A DNA stretch of 64,000 bases, from NCBI GenBank assembly GCA_007644065.1, contig VJWN01000005.1:992001-1056000 (forward strand). The letters are read 5' to 3'. A program made the position numbers and the translations under genes. The notes beneath the pieces were generated by a model. The model did not search any database. It saw only the letters and a list, made by a program, of their open reading frames with translations, and had not been told where the DNA came from. Every line of letters starts with the position of its first letter. Position 1 is the first letter of the stretch. This document shows, piece after piece, positions 1 through 14,013 of the stretch. The DNA comes from Margaritispora aquatica (lineage: Eukaryota > Ascomycota > Leotiomycetes > Helotiales > Discinellaceae).

Positions 1-1796
1 ATTATCGAGGATAGGAGATTGACAGCATGTGGAGACCTGGATTCGAGTTCGATTTCGAATTCTGAGTGAGTGTGCTACGTCTTACTTGTATTCCCGCAAG
101 AACAGACGCAAAGGAGGATCAGGAGGTTGATTAAGGAGCGAATTGCGCGATGGCGAGTCTTGATGGTAAATGGTAAAGAGAAAAACGAGTGAGGGTTTTG
201 GACGACGCAGAATCTCCTGTATGCACGATGCACCGGCTCTCAAGGCGTTCTCCTCTCAGGCGTAAAGCCGGGGGGTGCACAACGCCACAAGATCAAGGGT
301 TCGAGTATTCGACTTGGGTCCCGCAGGAAAGCATGGGGGGAAAGATGGGTAAGATCTTTGTCCCAGTCTGTTCCAGATACTCGAAAATTATTTGCAGGCA
401 CGGAGGAATGATACGGCTTGATTGATTGATTGATTGATTGATTCAGGGCACCTAAGGTAAGGTACTTGTAGTTGGCACAAGTAGAGACAGCAAAAGAGTA
501 GGGGAGGATTCTTGGGAACATAATAGTTCTACCTTACCTTTACCGTTGAAGACGAGAGCGGAAGTTGGACTTGTTCAAGCAAAAGTCCCAATCTGGAGGA
601 GAACCCAATCTTTTATTTTATTTATATTAAACTTTCTCTCATTTATTTTCACCACTTTCACTTCCACTTCCACTTCGCCTCACCTGGCTCCTTCTTCTTA
701 TCACAGCCTGAGTTTTTTTTTTACTCCTGAGTTCTGGACTCGCTTGCTTGAAGTGCATATCCTCCGTGCTCCATAGAAACATTTGATTAGGAGCAACACC
801 ACCACATCCCAAAGAAGCCAACCCCTTGGTCCTAAAATGGCAGGCTATCCACTTTCTCCCCGCAACTACTGTATCAAATTGTATCTGCCTTACTTATCAG
901 AGAAAGTCACTAGCGAGAAAGTGGACGAAAGCGGTGCAAGATATAGACAATAAGGTACGCATAAGGTAAGGTAGGTAAGGTAAGTTACGCAAGGCACCTT
1001 ATTCTCAATGTTTTCTTAACTTCATCACTGAAACTGGAAATTGGAAATCATCCTAATCTAGATTATGTGTTCCTCCTCTGCCACTCTCAGAGCTGTTCTG
1101 CTACATCTTGGGATTGGTGAACCGTGTTGGACGGTATCATGCACGAACCAGGGAGCCAAGGACAGTGCTCATTTAATTTAAACTTCCGGTTGCTCCACTA
1201 GCGACAGCCTCTTAGATGCCGAGTGTCAAAGGCTCGGGACGACAAACCATAGCACGTTTTCTGGAACAAGAGCCTTCTGAAAAGTTATTGGATGAATCCA
1301 TCAGATGAAAGCAACAACATCACTTTACACATTGTGGTAAGCTGGATGGAAGGTGAATTTGCGCGTGAACATAAAATGCTGCTGACTTGTGTGCCTCTTG
1401 GAGACCCGCTTTCTTCAACCTTGAAATGTGATTGTGGCTTTCAAGTTGTGATACCTTCGGTGTTGAACCGGTTTCTGGCTGTCAAGCTCGGGGGTCACTC
1501 TGAAAAGATCATAACCCGCCATGGGGCTTCACAAACGTCCCGTGAACGAAGACCAATCTCCGAAGTCTTGTCGAACAACAGACCACCTCGAACCCCTCAA
1601 TGCCAATCGCTAGTGAGGGGTTGATTGAGTATGATTGTTATCATGTCTTGGAATACAACTTGTGTGGACGATGTGCTTGGACATCGTATGCCTTACAGGT
1701 GTCTTCTGTGATCCGTGAATTTGGCACAGTTTTAAGACATAATTCGCAAATATCGCAAACCAGATCTCTTGTTGGACAGCGGCTCAAAAGCCAGTT
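1..1796. other. Gene-free stretch at the left edge
   Basis: No convincing coding region was found on either strand. Open frames here are short, lack family resemblance and have no splice context. The stretch holds a TGAT microsatellite at 418-443, CT-rich and CTTCCA-repeat tracts near 655-680 and a GGTAAGGTA-type tract near 964-985. It may include the upstream region of a gene lying to the left of the window. Confidence 0.5.
418..443. repeat. (TGAT)n microsatellite
   Basis: About six uninterrupted copies of the tetranucleotide TGAT are visible in a gene-free region. Confidence 0.9.
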
Positions 1797-2984
1797 TCAT
1801 AGGGCACGGATGCCTCTGCCCACACTTCCAGTATCAAAAACTTCCACAAGTCCAGCTCCGACACATGCCTCCAAAATCCAATCGAATGAGAGGCCATAGA
1901 ATTGCTTCCACTTCCTCGTTCGACCAGGAAGGACACCAAAAGATTCTCCTCGATATCTCTTGGCTGCACTGGCATCGTTTTCGGTAGCTATTCCACCATC
2001 CCATTTCTGACGAAGTAGAGACTCGGGTACCTCTCGAAACTTGTTCGACTTAGAGAGCAAAGACATCATATGAGCTCGAGCATTGGCAAGTAGTTTGAGA
2101 AAAGATCCCATTGCTGGGACAGCAACTGTGTAACTACCGGTGCTGTCCGGTCGAGCTCGACCACCACTTCCACCATTGGCATGAACAGCACCTTCACCTC
2201 CAACTGCGTTTAGTGATCCTGATGGCGCTCTGGATATGCTGTTAAGACTCGTCATTGTACCTCGGGTCCCTTCGCCTGGCCTAGAGAATATATCTGTAGT
2301 GGTCCAGTTAGGCGTTTGAGTTGTAAGAAAACCAGCATGCATGAGGGCTTTTGCTTCAGCTTCTAAGAAATCAGACTGTGGCACTTTCAAGGCTGCAGGA
2401 TTCTTATGCAACAACGCAGTAAACTTCTTCTTGATGCCTGAGTCCAGAGGACTTCCCGAAATCATATCATCGAGATCCTTAACCATTATCAAAGCCTCTC
2501 CCATACTGCCTCGTCCACCTACAATTATTCTCCGCACTGTGCCTCCCTTGATTAACTCGGCGATTTCTCGCTCGACGGCAGTGGGTGAATTGAGCAGTGC
2601 CTGTACATGCGACACAGTGACGGTGGTTGGCAGTGAAGAACGAAAATTCAGAACTTCAGCTGTCCGGGTTGAGTTCATCCCGCTGCGCTCGAGAGGAATA
2701 TTGCTCCATTGTTTTCCTTGTATGTATAGAATAGCTTGTGCTACATCTCGAAGCGCAAGATCTTCTGCGAGTGCTTTGACAAGACCAACATCTTCAAGGC
2801 GATCATCAAATAAGTCTTCGTCTGCGTCGTCTGAGACTTCAGGCTTCGACTTCGTTCTCTGTATCGGTTTGCGACGTGGCAGAGAAGAGAAAGGGGAGTT
2901 CGCAGATTGGCTGCGACTGAAGGCAGGTGGTTTGGTCGACTTTTTGATCCTTGATGAATGGGCGGCAGAAAATTTGAAGCTCAT
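1797..2984 (-). CDS. STK19-like (Stk19 family) protein
   Basis: Single-exon reading frame of 395 residues beginning at an ATG (2984-2982). The first ~60 residues are Ser/Arg/Lys/Pro-rich and probably disordered; from about residue 60 on the sequence is conserved-looking, with a phase of helices and strands, a glycine-rich insert near 255-285 (GEGAVHANGGSGG) and a C-terminal block RKWKQFYGLSFDWILEA that resembles the Stk19 family. STK19 was first called a kinase, but no protein-kinase motifs (P-loop, HRD, DFG) are visible here. The human protein is now regarded as a winged-helix DNA-binding factor acting in transcription-coupled repair. It is divergent from the histidine-phosphatase gene, with 354 bases between starts. 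The family call is by recognition of conserved blocks; the repair role is inferred from the family. Confidence 0.75.
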   Translation of the reverse strand: MSFKFSAAHSSRIKKSTKPPAFSRSQSANSPFSSLPRRKPIQRTKSKPEVSDDADEDLFDDRLEDVGLVKALAEDLALRDVAQAILYIQGKQWSNIPLERSGMNSTRTAEVLNFRSSLPTTVTVSHVQALLNSPTAVEREIAELIKGGTVRRIIVGGRGSMGEALIMVKDLDDMISGSPLDSGIKKKFTALLHKNPAALKVPQSDFLEAEAKALMHAGFLTTQTPNWTTTDIFSRPGEGTRGTMTSLNSISRAPSGSLNAVGGEGAVHANGGSGGRARPDSTGSYTVAVPAMGSFLKLLANARAHMMSLLSKSNKFREVPESLLRQKWDGGIATENDASAAKRYRGESFGVLPGRTRKWKQFYGLSFDWILEACVGAGLVEVFDTGSVGRGIRAL

Positions 2985-3338
2985 TGCTCAGGAGCTATCT
3001 TGTTAGTCTTTTTTATGATAGCAAGCACTCGAAGGAAAAGAGAAGAAATGAAAGAATGTAAGGAAAAGATGCGCTGATTCGAGATGTAAAGTGCGAGATA
3101 CGAAATGTAAGGTCTGACGTTCTTCGATAATGGAAAGGTGAGGTGAGCATGGACAAGGACGCTAGGCAGAAAGCTTGCCATATGCAGGGCGGTATCAAGT
3201 GGCAGATATGAACTGTGACTCTCACCCCGCCTTGTAGCCTATATCACATTACCCACGTTACCAAGTGCCTTTATATATTCTATGAGAGGAAAAGTTTAGA
3301 CTACCTACGGCCTCAAGATTCAAGATTCAAAATTCAAG
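2985..3338. promoter_or_regulatory. Shared divergent promoter region
   Basis: 354 bases separate the two divergent start codons. The stretch contains A/T- and GAAA-rich tracts and an ACATTACCCACG segment, but no element I can name with confidence. Both genes probably draw their promoters from it. Confidence 0.5.
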
Positions 3339-4610
3339 ATGGCACCTACTGTCATTTTGATTAGACATGCTCAAGCGGAGCATAGTATGTAATTTGTTTT
3401 CGAATACTCGATATAGTAAATGCTAATGCCTGATAGATGTCTTGAATAAGTTCACCTGGGAAGCAGTAACATTCCATGAAGGCTAACAGTCTTTACAAAA
3501 CTATGAGCTCCATGATCCTCCGCTCACTGAGCTCGGTTTTGGTCCGCAGTGTGATGAGCTGGCTCGAGTTCTCAAAAACGACTACCCAATTGCCAAGGAG
3601 ATTGAACTCATCGTTATCAGTCCCATGCGTGAGTAGATTTCAGAGATTTCAGAATGCAAACCAGGAAGCCTGAATACGTTGCATCAAACCATGCGTCTTC
3701 GAGGCTAATTCTCATCTCTGTTTTATTGCCTATTAGTCTTGGAAGAGAGGATACTCTCCTCACACCTATAACTCTGGGACTCCTTATATTGATTCGTTTT
3801 TAGTACGAACACTCCAGACAGCAACCCAAGGACTCGGATGGTTGATGGAACAAGGCGTGCCCGTGATACTGCGGGCAGAATGGCAGGAGAACTCTGCTAA
3901 GCCATGCGATACTGGTACTGAAATCTCTCTCATGGAGAGAGAATGGTCGCAATGTAAGTGGCCATGTTCGCTTATGCTGTTTTGGAGATATCTAAGTCTA
4001 GATACTCACCCCCGTTCACTTCTAGCGTTCGTAGTTATTGCTATAACGAATTTGTGCATATTGACATGATGCAGATAACTGGAAGGATGTGGACCCTGCG
4101 TATCCGACCAAAACAGGGTTGTATGAGTTCTCGAAGAGGAGTTTGACTGAACGTGGCATTGCTGCACGAAAATGGCTGAAGAACCGCCCGGAAAAGGTAC
4201 ATGGAATTCCCTGATTACTCAACATTCTTACCTACTTCTCATAAGCTATTCCATAATTCTTTAATTCGTCTGTAGTATCAAGATTGCGAAATCTGGCTCC
4301 AATCTTTTGATCCAAATCAATACTAACATGTCATAAGGTCATCGCAGTAGTTTCACATAGTGGATTCCTCCGTGTTGGCGTCAGCTACCGCCAGTATGAT
4401 AATGCCGATTTCCGGATTTTTGACTTCGAAGAGGGAGATGAACATGAAGCTATTGGCGGAAAATTGGTTGAGCGGGAGTTGACAGAGAAGAAAGGCGGAG
4501 GTCTAGGCAAGAGTCCGAAGGGTGTATTTCCTATGAGCGTTGGTGATTATCCTGATACCCCAAGTGAGGTGATTGATGAGAATCCAAAGAATAATGGGCC
4601 ATCCGTGTGA
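3339..4610 (+). CDS. Histidine phosphatase (phosphoglycerate mutase-like) family protein
   Basis: The RHG signature LIRHAQAEH is encoded by exon 1 (3339-3384), and the second catalytic histidine lies in VSHSGFLRVG (exon at 4338). Exons that fit splice signals and frame: 3339-3384, a second exon ending at 3628, 3804-3953, 4075-4196, 4338-4610. The family-typical HDPPLTELG follows soon after the RHG block, and SPMLRTLQTA spans the 3628/3804 junction. The second exon start is unresolved: after a normal intron 3385-3436 the frame is right but meets TAA at 3484. Removing 3466-3489 (a GT...AG segment of only 24 bases) restores an open frame of 252 residues. Fungal members act on diverse phosphorylated metabolites and the substrate cannot be told here. 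No signal peptide, so probably cytosolic. Confidence 0.8.
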
Positions 4611-6408
4611 GTGTCCTCATTGTTAAGGTCTCTTGACGCAGAAGGCAATCCTTTAGATATCGCATAGATTCTTAGAAGGCATAAGACGTTCTACCAGTCC
4701 ACGTTGGTATACTAGTTATTAAAATTAGCGAGCAGCAGACCAGAAAAATGTCTTGCAATTGCCACAAAAACACACAATTGAGTTGTTGTTCAGTCCACGT
4801 TTTCCCCATGAGGATAATAGAAACTGCCACCAACACCTTGGGGAAGAACTGCCGAAAGATTACTCAAACTGGCTCTTCAGGAGGTAGGTCCGAGTAGTTC
4901 AGTAGACCTGTCAACAAAACATTAGCGATCGTGGCGAATTGATTCAAAGGCTTGCAGATCGTTGTCAATGAGCCTAGGATCGCCAAGTGCATATCTGCTT
5001 TCGACAGATCATCATTGTCATCGGACTTAAGAACTTTTCCAACGTCTTTCTCTCAAGAAGTTACCAACCACAGTGTGCCTGAAAAGAAACAGGAAGGCTG
5101 GGCTGACGATATCATCCTTCGGTAAGAGAGACCCAACGGGCGGCTCTTGGCAAAAATATGATTGAGTTGGCTCAGCCACGTAGGTATTAAACATTGAAGT
5201 GGCGTCGTAGTAGGCTTTTAGGAGAATACGAAGGTAACGCGTGGTCACTACTCCTGTCATACTTCTCTGATACAGCAACTTTGATGTGTCAAAGATCTGA
5301 GGACATCGTGTTGAAACATATTTCCTTGTAATGTTCCGATCTATTTTGGCATGGAGTTGTGGTTGTGAACAAGGTACCATATATCCGATCATACTAGCCT
5401 GTAAGGAGCCAGAACAATGAACTTTGGACCTCCATACATGGTGGAGATAGATTAAAATGGGGGGGGAAGGGAGAGAGGGGTGCAGCTGAATTCCCAGAAA
5501 TAATGCCTAATACTGTTCTTCACTAGTGAACTTGAATCAAATTTGCTTGATTCACTCTTCTTTTCCAGAGATACCTTGGGCAGCCAGGATACCTACCTAC
5601 TTAACGAGTTATCTCACCCAAGTGGTAACCTGTGGCAGACCCTCGGCGGCAGCACGCCACTTAGTTGGCAACTTTATCACATCCCCAAGGTCTCAAGGTC
5701 TCAAACAGAATAACAATCCACTGAAATATATCTCATATCTGATTTTCCAGAATCAGAAAATCAAAAAACAATGGGAAAGAAAAGCTTCTGGTGACAGCCA
5801 GCCTTTATAATCCTTCCAATAGGCATTTGCTTGTTGAAAGGTGGAAACCCACTCAATTGACATTTTGGCGCAGTGAGGCTGTGCAGTGCTGAAAGCGAGC
5901 TAACAGGAACGGCTGTCGATGACGGGGAGCTGGACAATCCGGGACAGTCAGCTCTGCACTCTTGCTCTTCCAAATGGTGCGGACGTTGTATTCTCTCTAT
6001 TGAAGCACTAGATTCTGTGAATGGAGGCGACTTCAAAACCTGTTGATTGCCAGATTTCAGCTTTTGTTGCACTGAGAAATGTTCATTGAAGCGCAACATA
6101 AAAACACCACAAAAACATCAGCAACAAGATTTCGGGCCTGTCGCAAATCATCTTCGCCAGCTCTTTCGAGGCTGTTGAGGGCGCATTGTAAGTTTGCAAT
6201 CACCCTCAGGATTAAAATCTTGTTTCTCATTCTAGATAGACAGATAGATCAATTCCATCTCTTCCTGAACCCCTCATCATCATACGAATACTCTCTGGAC
6301 TCGAGATGGTCATCTAACACCATCTGAAAGTGGCTATTGGATCACAACAAGATCAGAGAGAACAAACATTTACATAGTATAGCCAGTGCGGAAACCCAAG
6401 CGTTCCTC
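4611..6408. other. Gene-free stretch and likely 5' leader of the zinc-finger gene
   Basis: No gene was recognised. A minus-strand frame at 5392-5027 starts with ATG and gives 121 residues, but has no family resemblance or splice context. A G-run lies near 5459-5468. The last ~350 bases are probably transcribed leader of the next gene: they contain an ATG at 6079 opening an 82-codon frame (ends 6327), a GTAAGT donor-like site at 6187-6192 inside it, and a three-codon frame at 6306-6317. Confidence 0.4.
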
Positions 6409-8574
6409 ATGGCATCAGAGCAAGAAACACTACCAACGTTCAGCACAAGTTTGATGTCCGGAATTGCCCCCACCACCTCGCAGAATCCTATTTCTAGCCA
6501 GGCAGATTTACCAGAGTCGACACGGCAGAAATCTTTGAAGCGCAACCGACCAGATCAGTCATCGAGTCTATCAAGTTTGAACTTCGCGAATGCTGGATTG
6601 GGAGCCTTCCCTTCACCGAAGTCGCCTCGATTCCGAGGTGCATTCTCACCAGGATTTACTACCATCCCGCTCACGGGCGCAGCTGCGATAGCTGACGAGA
6701 AACGAAAAAGGGAGGAAGCTCAAAACAAAACAACTGCAATGAGTGAAAATCCAGGGCACAAGGCGTTGTCGGCTCTCATGGCAGGAGGAGGAGCAGGAAT
6801 GAGCAGACCACAGGATGCGCCTTCTGCAGTTACCTCGATGAGTGAGGGAATGTCGACTGTGGCAAACGCCATCTCAATACCCAGCTCGATACAATGCGGC
6901 GAAAAAACCGAGACAAGTCCTGCTAGTGTTACTAGCCTAGCAAGTCTGGGAAGCACTGCACCAACGGCAACAGCAAGTTCAACTTTAGTCGCTAGTCCCG
7001 CGGCAATGAACACCGAATTGGACACAGATTTCCAGAGGTCGGGTAATGGCCTATTGAATACACAAGGAGATGAACAAACCTCAAATCGTGCTTTGTCGTT
7101 TCCTGGAAATATGCTTGCTCAATCCGATGCCACACAAGAGCCTACTCGAGGCTTAAGCCTGCCCATGTCAGGACTCAATCAACAACTAGCCCCTCGGTCA
7201 CCATCACAGAAAAAACATAAATGCCCATATTGTGAGACGGAATTTACGCGCCATCATAATTTGAAGAGCCATCTGTTGACACATAGCCAAGAGAAACCCT
7301 ACGTATGCCAGACATGCACCATGCGATTCAGACGATTGCATGATCTTAAGCGACATATGAAATTACACACCGGAGAACGACCTCACATTTGTCCAAAGTG
7401 TGATCGTAAATTCGCGCGTGGAGACGCGCTCGCACGCCACAGTAAAGGTCAAGGAGGTTGTGCGGGACGACGTGCCAGCACAGGCGGTTTCGGAGAAGAA
7501 GACGAATATGAAGGATCAAACGCAGGAGATGGTGACGAGGGAATGGATGGCATCATGTATACGAATGGCACGCCGCTTCCTAACGAGAACGAGATGTCCG
7601 AGGAAGACCGACGAAGGTTTAGTCTTCCAAGCATCAAAGCCCAGCATGTTCCAGGACCCGGGAGTGGTGATTCCTATTCTTCACATTCTCGCACGCCTAG
7701 CACATATCCTCCAGCAGGACCAAGGCCTGGCCAATCTTCTGGTGGCCTCTTCCCTCCAAACACGGATCGCCGTGGCTCATCCAGTTCTGGTGCCTCGCCA
7801 AACATGTCAAGCAGTGTTGTAGGTGGTCATACACCAAACTCGAGTATATCATCCATGCCCATTAATACCTCTGGAGGCTCAATGTTTTCTCAGAGCGGCA
7901 TGACCGAAAGTCCCAAGCCCTTGAGTCCGGCTGGGATGCATTCACACCAACTGGGTCATGATCCTGTGTCAATTAGTCGACAGCGGTCCCCAAGTCTAAC
8001 AACCCAGTTTCAGCAAGCGCACTTTGGTCGTAGGCAATCGAGTAGAAATTCTCCTCCGAGCGGGCCATTATCATCTCCTCATAGCACCGCTCATGCTCCA
8101 AAGCTCCCTGCTATTTCTGGGCTAGCTCCTCCTGAGCAGCGGTTTACACTACCCAGCCAGATTCCAGGGCAGCAAAGCCCTAACATGGTCGGTCAACAAG
8201 GTCCTGGGCCTTTATCACCTAGTGCCATATATCAACCTCAAGGAGGAATTCTTCCAAATAGAGGGCCACCAGGCGGCCAACCACACCATCAAGGAAGTGC
8301 TAGTGGAGATAGCAGCAACAATCTCTTCGCTACGGGAGAACGAGGTGTGTGGACATATGTCCACTCACTAGAAGAACAGGTCAAACAGTTATCGGAGAAA
8401 GTTCAAATTATGGAGAGCAAGGAGAAGCACTCCGAGAAGTCCATGAGACAGCTGTCAGACGAGGTTATGTCGCTAAGGACCCAGCTGAATGCTCAGAGTC
8501 AACATCTCAACGCGCAGAGTCAGCAGTTGATGGCACAAAATCAGCAAATGCAACCTGGACCAGGTCACTCGTAA
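6409..8574 (+). CDS. C2H2 zinc-finger transcription factor
   Basis: Intronless frame of 721 residues from the first in-frame ATG (6409); upstream in-frame codons are not ATG. Three zinc fingers lie in tandem at about residues 272-352: CPYC...H-x3-H, CQTC...H-x3-H with TGERPH linkers, and CPKC...H followed by SKGQGGC, so the third ends in cysteine instead of a second histidine. The flanks are Ser/Pro/Gln-rich and probably disordered, with repeated SP motifs. Residues ~645-715 form a heptad-like coiled coil (SLEEQVKQLSEKVQIMESKE) ending in QSQHLNAQSQQL repeats, suggesting dimerisation. It is a nuclear DNA-binding regulator; the particular regulon is unknown. It is flanked by long intergenic regions, as is common for regulators. 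Confidence 0.9.
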   Translation: MASEQETLPTFSTSLMSGIAPTTSQNPISSQADLPESTRQKSLKRNRPDQSSSLSSLNFANAGLGAFPSPKSPRFRGAFSPGFTTIPLTGAAAIADEKRKREEAQNKTTAMSENPGHKALSALMAGGGAGMSRPQDAPSAVTSMSEGMSTVANAISIPSSIQCGEKTETSPASVTSLASLGSTAPTATASSTLVASPAAMNTELDTDFQRSGNGLLNTQGDEQTSNRALSFPGNMLAQSDATQEPTRGLSLPMSGLNQQLAPRSPSQKKHKCPYCETEFTRHHNLKSHLLTHSQEKPYVCQTCTMRFRRLHDLKRHMKLHTGERPHICPKCDRKFARGDALARHSKGQGGCAGRRASTGGFGEEDEYEGSNAGDGDEGMDGIMYTNGTPLPNENEMSEEDRRRFSLPSIKAQHVPGPGSGDSYSSHSRTPSTYPPAGPRPGQSSGGLFPPNTDRRGSSSSGASPNMSSSVVGGHTPNSSISSMPINTSGGSMFSQSGMTESPKPLSPAGMHSHQLGHDPVSISRQRSPSLTTQFQQAHFGRRQSSRNSPPSGPLSSPHSTAHAPKLPAISGLAPPEQRFTLPSQIPGQQSPNMVGQQGPGPLSPSAIYQPQGGILPNRGPPGGQPHHQGSASGDSSNNLFATGERGVWTYVHSLEEQVKQLSEKVQIMESKEKHSEKSMRQLSDEVMSLRTQLNAQSQHLNAQSQQLMAQNQQMQPGPGHS

Positions 8575-9532
8575 TGTTTATACCATAGGATGCACATACA
8601 CGAGGATATCCTATGTCTGGGTTCGGCGTACAGTTGTTTACTACATGGCGTAGGGAAGCAAAAATAGCGATAGACTTCAATTGGCTTTCTTCATCTACTT
8701 CACACTTTATGAATGGGACTACCTTGGGGCGTTTGGGGGAAGTCTTCTTGGGTTAGTTCGTCTAAAAAATGTCTTGCGATAGAGCTTGCGTGGTGCTGGT
8801 TTGGTCTTTCGATTTGTCTTCACGGTACGGTTATTTTCCTGTGTTTGATGGGCTAGCAGAAATGCAAAGCTATCTTCGGCGAGGCATTTACTAAGTTGCG
8901 ATGGGCTTTGTAAGAATATTTGGATGTCTATATGCTTCTAGCAAGAAATTGCTGGCAGTTGCTTGATGGCGCTTCCTATACCAGCTCGAATTCATTAGTT
9001 GATTATGTGAATGAAACAAGAAGATTACAATGTTTACTGGCTATTTTGTGCAATGGCTACTTCGTAGGAAGGCAGATGTTTCTATAAGGTACGTTCAATA
9101 ATGAGACGTTTTCTAAATGGCACCAACATATCAGATGGTAATTTAACATGGTGAGCAACCTCAAGCACAGAAAGATACCACCAAGTCAGTGAGTATTCAA
9201 ATCTTCACTTGTCGAATGCTAGTAGCGGTATTTGTCTTGATTAGATTCGATGGATGATGGATATTCACCTATGTACCTATTGTTCAAAGATCACATGTTT
9301 GCGAGGAAGTGAGACATACAAACCAACGACGAAGCCCCTGCTTTCGCCAGTGTTTCATGAATGCGACTCCACTTAAAGCTACACGCAAGGCACGTCATAG
9401 CCCACAACAGGGGAGCTTCCACCTGTTCCTGAGATTCTCGACAACCCTGATCATAAGAAGGCGAAGTAATATTGGGAATTCCTTGGAGCTGGGAAGGTTT
9501 TGAACAAGGTCACTGCTATTTTTTGAACAAAC
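8575..9532. other. Intergenic region
   Basis: Contains the 3' flank of the zinc-finger gene and the promoter of the acyltransferase gene. No coding or RNA gene was recognised. Confidence 0.5.
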
Positions 9533-11314
9533 ATGGCTACCATCGCCAACGCATCACTCAATGCGGAGTCTGCGGATCCTACGGAGAGACAAAGTAACAA
9601 CCTTCCACCAAAAAGCTATGCTGATGCCGTCGAGAATGAACCTCCAGTCGGCAATGCCAATGGGATAAATGGGACTAAGGATATGAATGGCGCAACTGGA
9701 AATGGAGAGCAAGCATCTGCCAAGGTCAATGGCTCAAGCAATGGACACACAGCTTCGGTGTTAAGGATTGTGGACACAGAATCAAAGAAAGAGGAAGAGA
9801 AATCCGAAGAGAAGAGGAACTCGAGCAACGAAGCTACTACTAAAGAATATTCGGCAACTGTTTGTTCTCCTACTTCCTGACAATTTGCATCATCTAACTC
9901 CTCTAGGGACTCGATGACAGACCTCGAACCCCGATCCGACACAAACATCGCAAATCAAGTTCCAAGTCTAGCAGCGGATCGCAGGAACATATGGATGCTG
10001 GAGATTCCCCAACGAAGAAGTCGAGCCTTGGTAGCTTTGTCAACGAAAAAGCCGACGTTAAGGATAGTAATGACCATACGACAGTATTCAAGAAGGTTGA
10101 TCAAAACCAGAAGAACGAGCTTATAAGTGTCAAGCCTGTTAGTGAATATGAGAAGGAGAAACGAACCGACAAACGGCAAACAAAGAAACCTAGGAAAGAA
10201 GAGAAAATTACCAGTGGTCGCAAGGCGGGGCAGAGGTGGGAGAAGAGTGCCATAAGATGGGCACCTCTTAATGTCCCATTGCAGCGGAGGCTTCAAACCT
10301 TAGTTGTACTGTGCCATACACTTTGCATAGCAATCTGTGTTTCTTTCTTTTTCTTCCTTTGCGCTATACCATTATTTTGGCCGCTACTTATTCCATATAT
10401 GGTATACACCATGACGTCCAAGGCATCGACGTCTGGCACACTTAGTCACCGGTCAGAATTCTTACGTTCATCGCCCGTTTGGTCGCTTTTCGCATCTTAC
10501 TTTCCTGCTCGTCTACATCGTAGTCAGGAGCTCCCTCCTACAAGAAAATATATATTCGGATACCATCCTCATGGTATCATCTCTCTTGGAGCCTTTGGAG
10601 CTTTTGCAACAGAGGCACTGGGTTTCTCTCAGTTGTTCCCAGGTATCAGAAATACTTTACTTACTCTCGACTCGAATTTCAGGATACCTGTATACAGAGA
10701 TTATGCACTAGCCATGGGTATCTCCTCAGTATCAAGGGAGTCTTGTGAGAATTTATTGTCGAAAGGCGGCTCTAACAAGGTATTTTATTTTCCCCATCAG
10801 TGCAGAATGTTTATTTAACATTGTATAGGAGGGTATGGGACGAGCAATCACGATTGTAATCGGAGGTGCTCGTGAATCTCTTGATGCACAACCACACTCG
10901 CTACGACTAGTTTTGAAGCGCCGCAAGGGATTCGTCAAGATGGCTATCCGAACTGGAGCGGACCTGGTGCCTGTTCTAGGCTTCGGTGAGAATGATCTTT
11001 TCGACCAATTGGCACCCAACGAGCATCCCAAGATTCACAGGTTCCAACTTTTGGTCAAGAAAGTCCTTGGCTTCACAATTCCTCTCTTCCATGCTCGTGG
11101 GATATTCAACTATGACGTTGGTCTCATGCCTTACAGGCGCCCATTAAACATTGTGGTGGGTAAACCTATCAAAGTGGTGCAAAACACCAAGCCAGAGCAG
11201 GATGAGATTGACAGGGTGCATGAGGAATATGTACAGGAGCTGGAGAGGATATGGAATACATGGAAAGATGAGTTCTCTCCAGATAGGAAGGAGGAGTTGC
11301 AGTTTGTGGAGTGA
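9533..11314 (+). CDS. DGA1: Diacylglycerol O-acyltransferase, DGAT2 family
   Basis: Makes triacylglycerol from diacylglycerol and acyl-CoA at the ER and lipid-droplet surface. Three exons: 9533-9859, 9907-10779, 10829-11314 (561 residues); introns of 47 and 49 bases fall in phase 0. Features in order: a hydrophilic Asn/Gly/Lys-rich N-terminus of about 200 residues; a hydrophobic hairpin (AICVSFFFFLCAIPLFWPLL); the DGAT2 YHPHG motif with GIISLGAFGAF; a conserved GARESLDA block; and RRKGFVKMAIRTGADLVPV with GFGENDLF. All catalytic-family blocks look intact. The N-terminal extension is much longer than in yeast Dga1, and the last exon begins inside the conserved domain. Family assignment is firm; which acyl-CoAs it prefers is not visible. 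Confidence 0.95.

Positions 11315-14013
<2,699 letters not shown>

Noticed and set aside
240..330. Possible tRNA T-loop (GGGTTCGAGTA) near 297
   Set aside because: No matching A box, acceptor stem or anticodon arm could be formed on either strand.
5027..5392. 121-codon minus-strand frame
   Set aside because: Starts with ATG but has no recognisable domain, no splice context and lies alone in a gene-free region.
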